NCBI GenBank assembly: GCA_937936695.1
Contig: CALHCK010000035.1
Span: forward strand, 1-22,706
Reading direction: 5' to 3'
Source of the DNA: an uncultured Polaribacter sp.
GTDB taxonomy: Bacteria > Bacteroidota > Bacteroidia > Flavobacteriales > Flavobacteriaceae
DNA length: 22,706 nucleotides
Part shown: piece by piece, positions 21,387 through 22,706 of the stretch
Position numbering within the stretch: the stretch's first letter is position 1
Layout: every line of letters starts with the position of its first letter
Position numbers and translations under genes: made by a program
Notes under the pieces: model-generated
Seen by the model: the letters and a program-made list of their open reading frames with translations, nothing else
The model's database searches: none
What the model was told of the DNA's origin: nothing

Positions 21387-22706
21387 ATGATTAAAAACTA
21401 TTTGACAAACAAACAAAAACTATTCAGATTTTTCTGTTCATGTATTTTACTCACGTCATACGTAAGTATGGCGCAAGTAAGATGGCATGCAAACCCAGAC
21501 TCTAGTACAAATGTTAATACTTTTTTTAACAGATTTGATACTGCACAAAGTAAAACTGATGGAGATTGTAATCCTGCTGGAACTGCTGCTGCATCTGTTG
21601 GTACCGTAGTAGACGGAGATTATGGTCGTGTATGGCGAGTTAGAAAACCAAGAGGTAGACAACGTGCTGAATTAGCTAGAACAAACGGTACTTCTAGTAC
21701 TTTTGCTCATGGTAGTGGAGAAGCTTTTTATTATGGATGGAGATTTAAAATATCTTCAGACAGAAATATAGCTTCTACAGATAAAGTTACTGTTTGGCAA
21801 TGGAAAACAGAAGCTCCTGGTGGAAAACAAAATTATCCTTTAAATTTTGAATACGCTAATGGTAGGTTGTTTTTAGAAGCATTTGGACCTTGTTTAAATA
21901 GTAGTAATAGACTTAATTCTGCTTGGAATAGTTGTTCTGGTAGTATTTCTAAAAGACGTACAACTTTAGCAAGTGTACCTGTACCAGAAGATACATGGGT
22001 AGATATTGTATTAAGAATTAGAAAAGGAGCTGCTTCAGGTGCTACAGGTGGAGATCCTGGTACTGGTAATGGTTCTGTAGAATTTTGGTTTAACGGAGCA
22101 AAACAAACTCTTAGTAATTCTGGCGCAGATGAGTATAGAGCTACCATTATAAACGGTAAAAAAGCAAATCATAGAACTAATGATGGTCCTTTTAGTCAAG
22201 CAGACAATGTATATCCTAAGTGGGGAGCATACAACGGTAAAGCGTGTAAATATGATATAACGGCTTATTTTGATGAGATGAGAGTAGCTACAACTTTAGA
22301 GGCAGCATCTCCTGCAACACACAATCCTGTAGGAAGTTCTAGTGGTGGTAGTGCTACTGGCATAACAGGTTCTTGGTATCAATTAAGAAATGTAGCTACA
22401 AATCGCTATATGGATGGTAACGGAGAAGATGTAGCTACTAATTCTTCTGGTTCAGGTAATGACAAGCAGTTTCGTTTTATTCAACAAGGAAGCTCTTACA
22501 ACATCGATATTAGAAAAACTAGTGGAACAGGTACAGGTATAATGAGAACTGTAGCTTCACAAAACAGGTTAAAATTAACAAATTTATCGCCTAGAAATGA
22601 TGGTGATAAAAAATATGATGTTAGAAGATTAAGTGATGGTAGTTATTCTATTAAATCTACAAATACTGATAAATTTTTACAGAATAATACATCTAACACA
22701 GTTACA
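21387..22706 (+). CDS. Secreted polysaccharide-lyase-like protein with C-terminal ricin-type lectin domain (3' end missing)
   Basis: The first 440 codons of an exported protein that leaves the window. A signal peptide spans about 1-29 (cleaved after SMA). Residues about 33-305 look like a beta-jelly-roll lyase of the type seen in alginate/heparin-lyase-I-like and glucuronan lyase folds. The motifs are RGRQRAELA (89-97, compare R-x-E-L), VWQWK (136-140, with Q138), FEYANGRLFLEAF (154-166), VPEDTWVDIVLRIRKG (199-214) and YPKWGAYNG (276-284, compare YFKAGxYN in PL7), then YFDEMRVATT. A GS-rich linker (316-325) leads to a repeat-type domain from W330 (GSWYQLRNVATNRYMDGNG) that resembles ricin-type beta-trefoil lectins. 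Such enzymes cut uronic-acid polysaccharides by beta-elimination; the exact family and substrate cannot be fixed by eye. It follows the hybrid regulator, so it is probably part of the same utilization locus. The frame opens at ATG 21387 and stays open to the edge. Confidence 0.8.
   Translation, partial: MIKNYLTNKQKLFRFFCSCILLTSYVSMAQVRWHANPDSSTNVNTFFNRFDTAQSKTDGDCNPAGTAAASVGTVVDGDYGRVWRVRKPRGRQRAELARTNGTSSTFAHGSGEAFYYGWRFKISSDRNIASTDKVTVWQWKTEAPGGKQNYPLNFEYANGRLFLEAFGPCLNSSNRLNSAWNSCSGSISKRRTTLASVPVPEDTWVDIVLRIRKGAASGATGGDPGTGNGSVEFWFNGAKQTLSNSGADEYRATIINGKKANHRTNDGPFSQADNVYPKWGAYNGKACKYDITAYFDEMRVATTLEAASPATHNPVGSSSGGSATGITGSWYQLRNVATNRYMDGNGEDVATNSSGSGNDKQFRFIQQGSSYNIDIRKTSGTGTGIMRTVASQNRLKLTNLSPRNDGDKKYDVRRLSDGSYSIKSTNTDKFLQNNTSNTVT

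Noticed and set aside
21456..22147. Two minus-strand open frames (21456-21662 and 21833-22147)
   Set aside because: They are antisense to the secreted lyase gene, whose plus-strand frame is open from 21387 to the window end with a signal peptide and recognisable motifs.

Overview
The window comes from an AT-rich bacterial chromosome of the Bacteroidota, most likely a marine member of the Flavobacteriaceae. The evidence is: promoters of the TAnnTTTG type with an upstream TTG; a 6S RNA of the flavobacterial form between zapA and rny; an outer-membrane TonB receptor with an N-terminal carboxypeptidase-regulatory domain; a one-protein hybrid two-component regulator; and weak or absent Shine-Dalgarno sequences with several GTG/TTG starts. 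There are no tRNA or rRNA genes, insertion sequences, phage genes or CRISPR arrays.

Layout. (1) 1-3.7 kb is a housekeeping block: the start of aroQ (minus), divergent xerD (plus), then a minus-strand group read in the order coiled-coil ZapB-like protein, zapA, 6S RNA, rny. A consensus promoter stands upstream of the coiled-coil gene. (2) 3.7-7.95 kb is a plus-strand pair, an M23 (LytM-type) peptidase and a TonB-dependent receptor 14 bp apart, closed by a strong bidirectional hairpin. (3) 7.98-10.4 kb is a minus-strand pair, a small outer-membrane beta-barrel protein followed by a large lipoprotein of unknown function. (4) 10.5-12.7 kb holds bcp (thiol peroxidase) divergent from nth (endonuclease III without its iron-sulfur ligands), a structured intergenic RNA-like element, a 47-residue protein too short for ordinary ORF lists, and an ECF sigma factor. 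(5) 12.9-16.9 kb holds uvrA and a polytopic membrane protein. (6) 17.0-22.7 kb looks like the start of a polysaccharide utilization locus: a 1347-residue hybrid two-component sensor/regulator, then a secreted polysaccharide-lyase-like protein with a C-terminal ricin-type lectin domain that runs off the window edge.

How the genes fit together. Regions 1 and 4 join cell division (ZapA), RNA control (6S RNA, RNase Y), chromosome dimer resolution (Xer) and DNA or oxidative damage repair (UvrA, Nth, Bcp). Regions 2 and 3 are envelope functions. In region 6 the periplasmic propeller of the regulator would sense an oligosaccharide released by such enzymes and switch on the downstream lyase. The lyase leader holds a perfect 16-bp inverted repeat, and another perfect repeat abuts the regulator's own start codon. 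The least explained items are the structured element after nth, the lectin-tagged lyase with its leader hairpin, the lipoprotein/barrel pair, and the cysteine-free C-terminus of Nth. I did not find a clearly new defence or mobile system.
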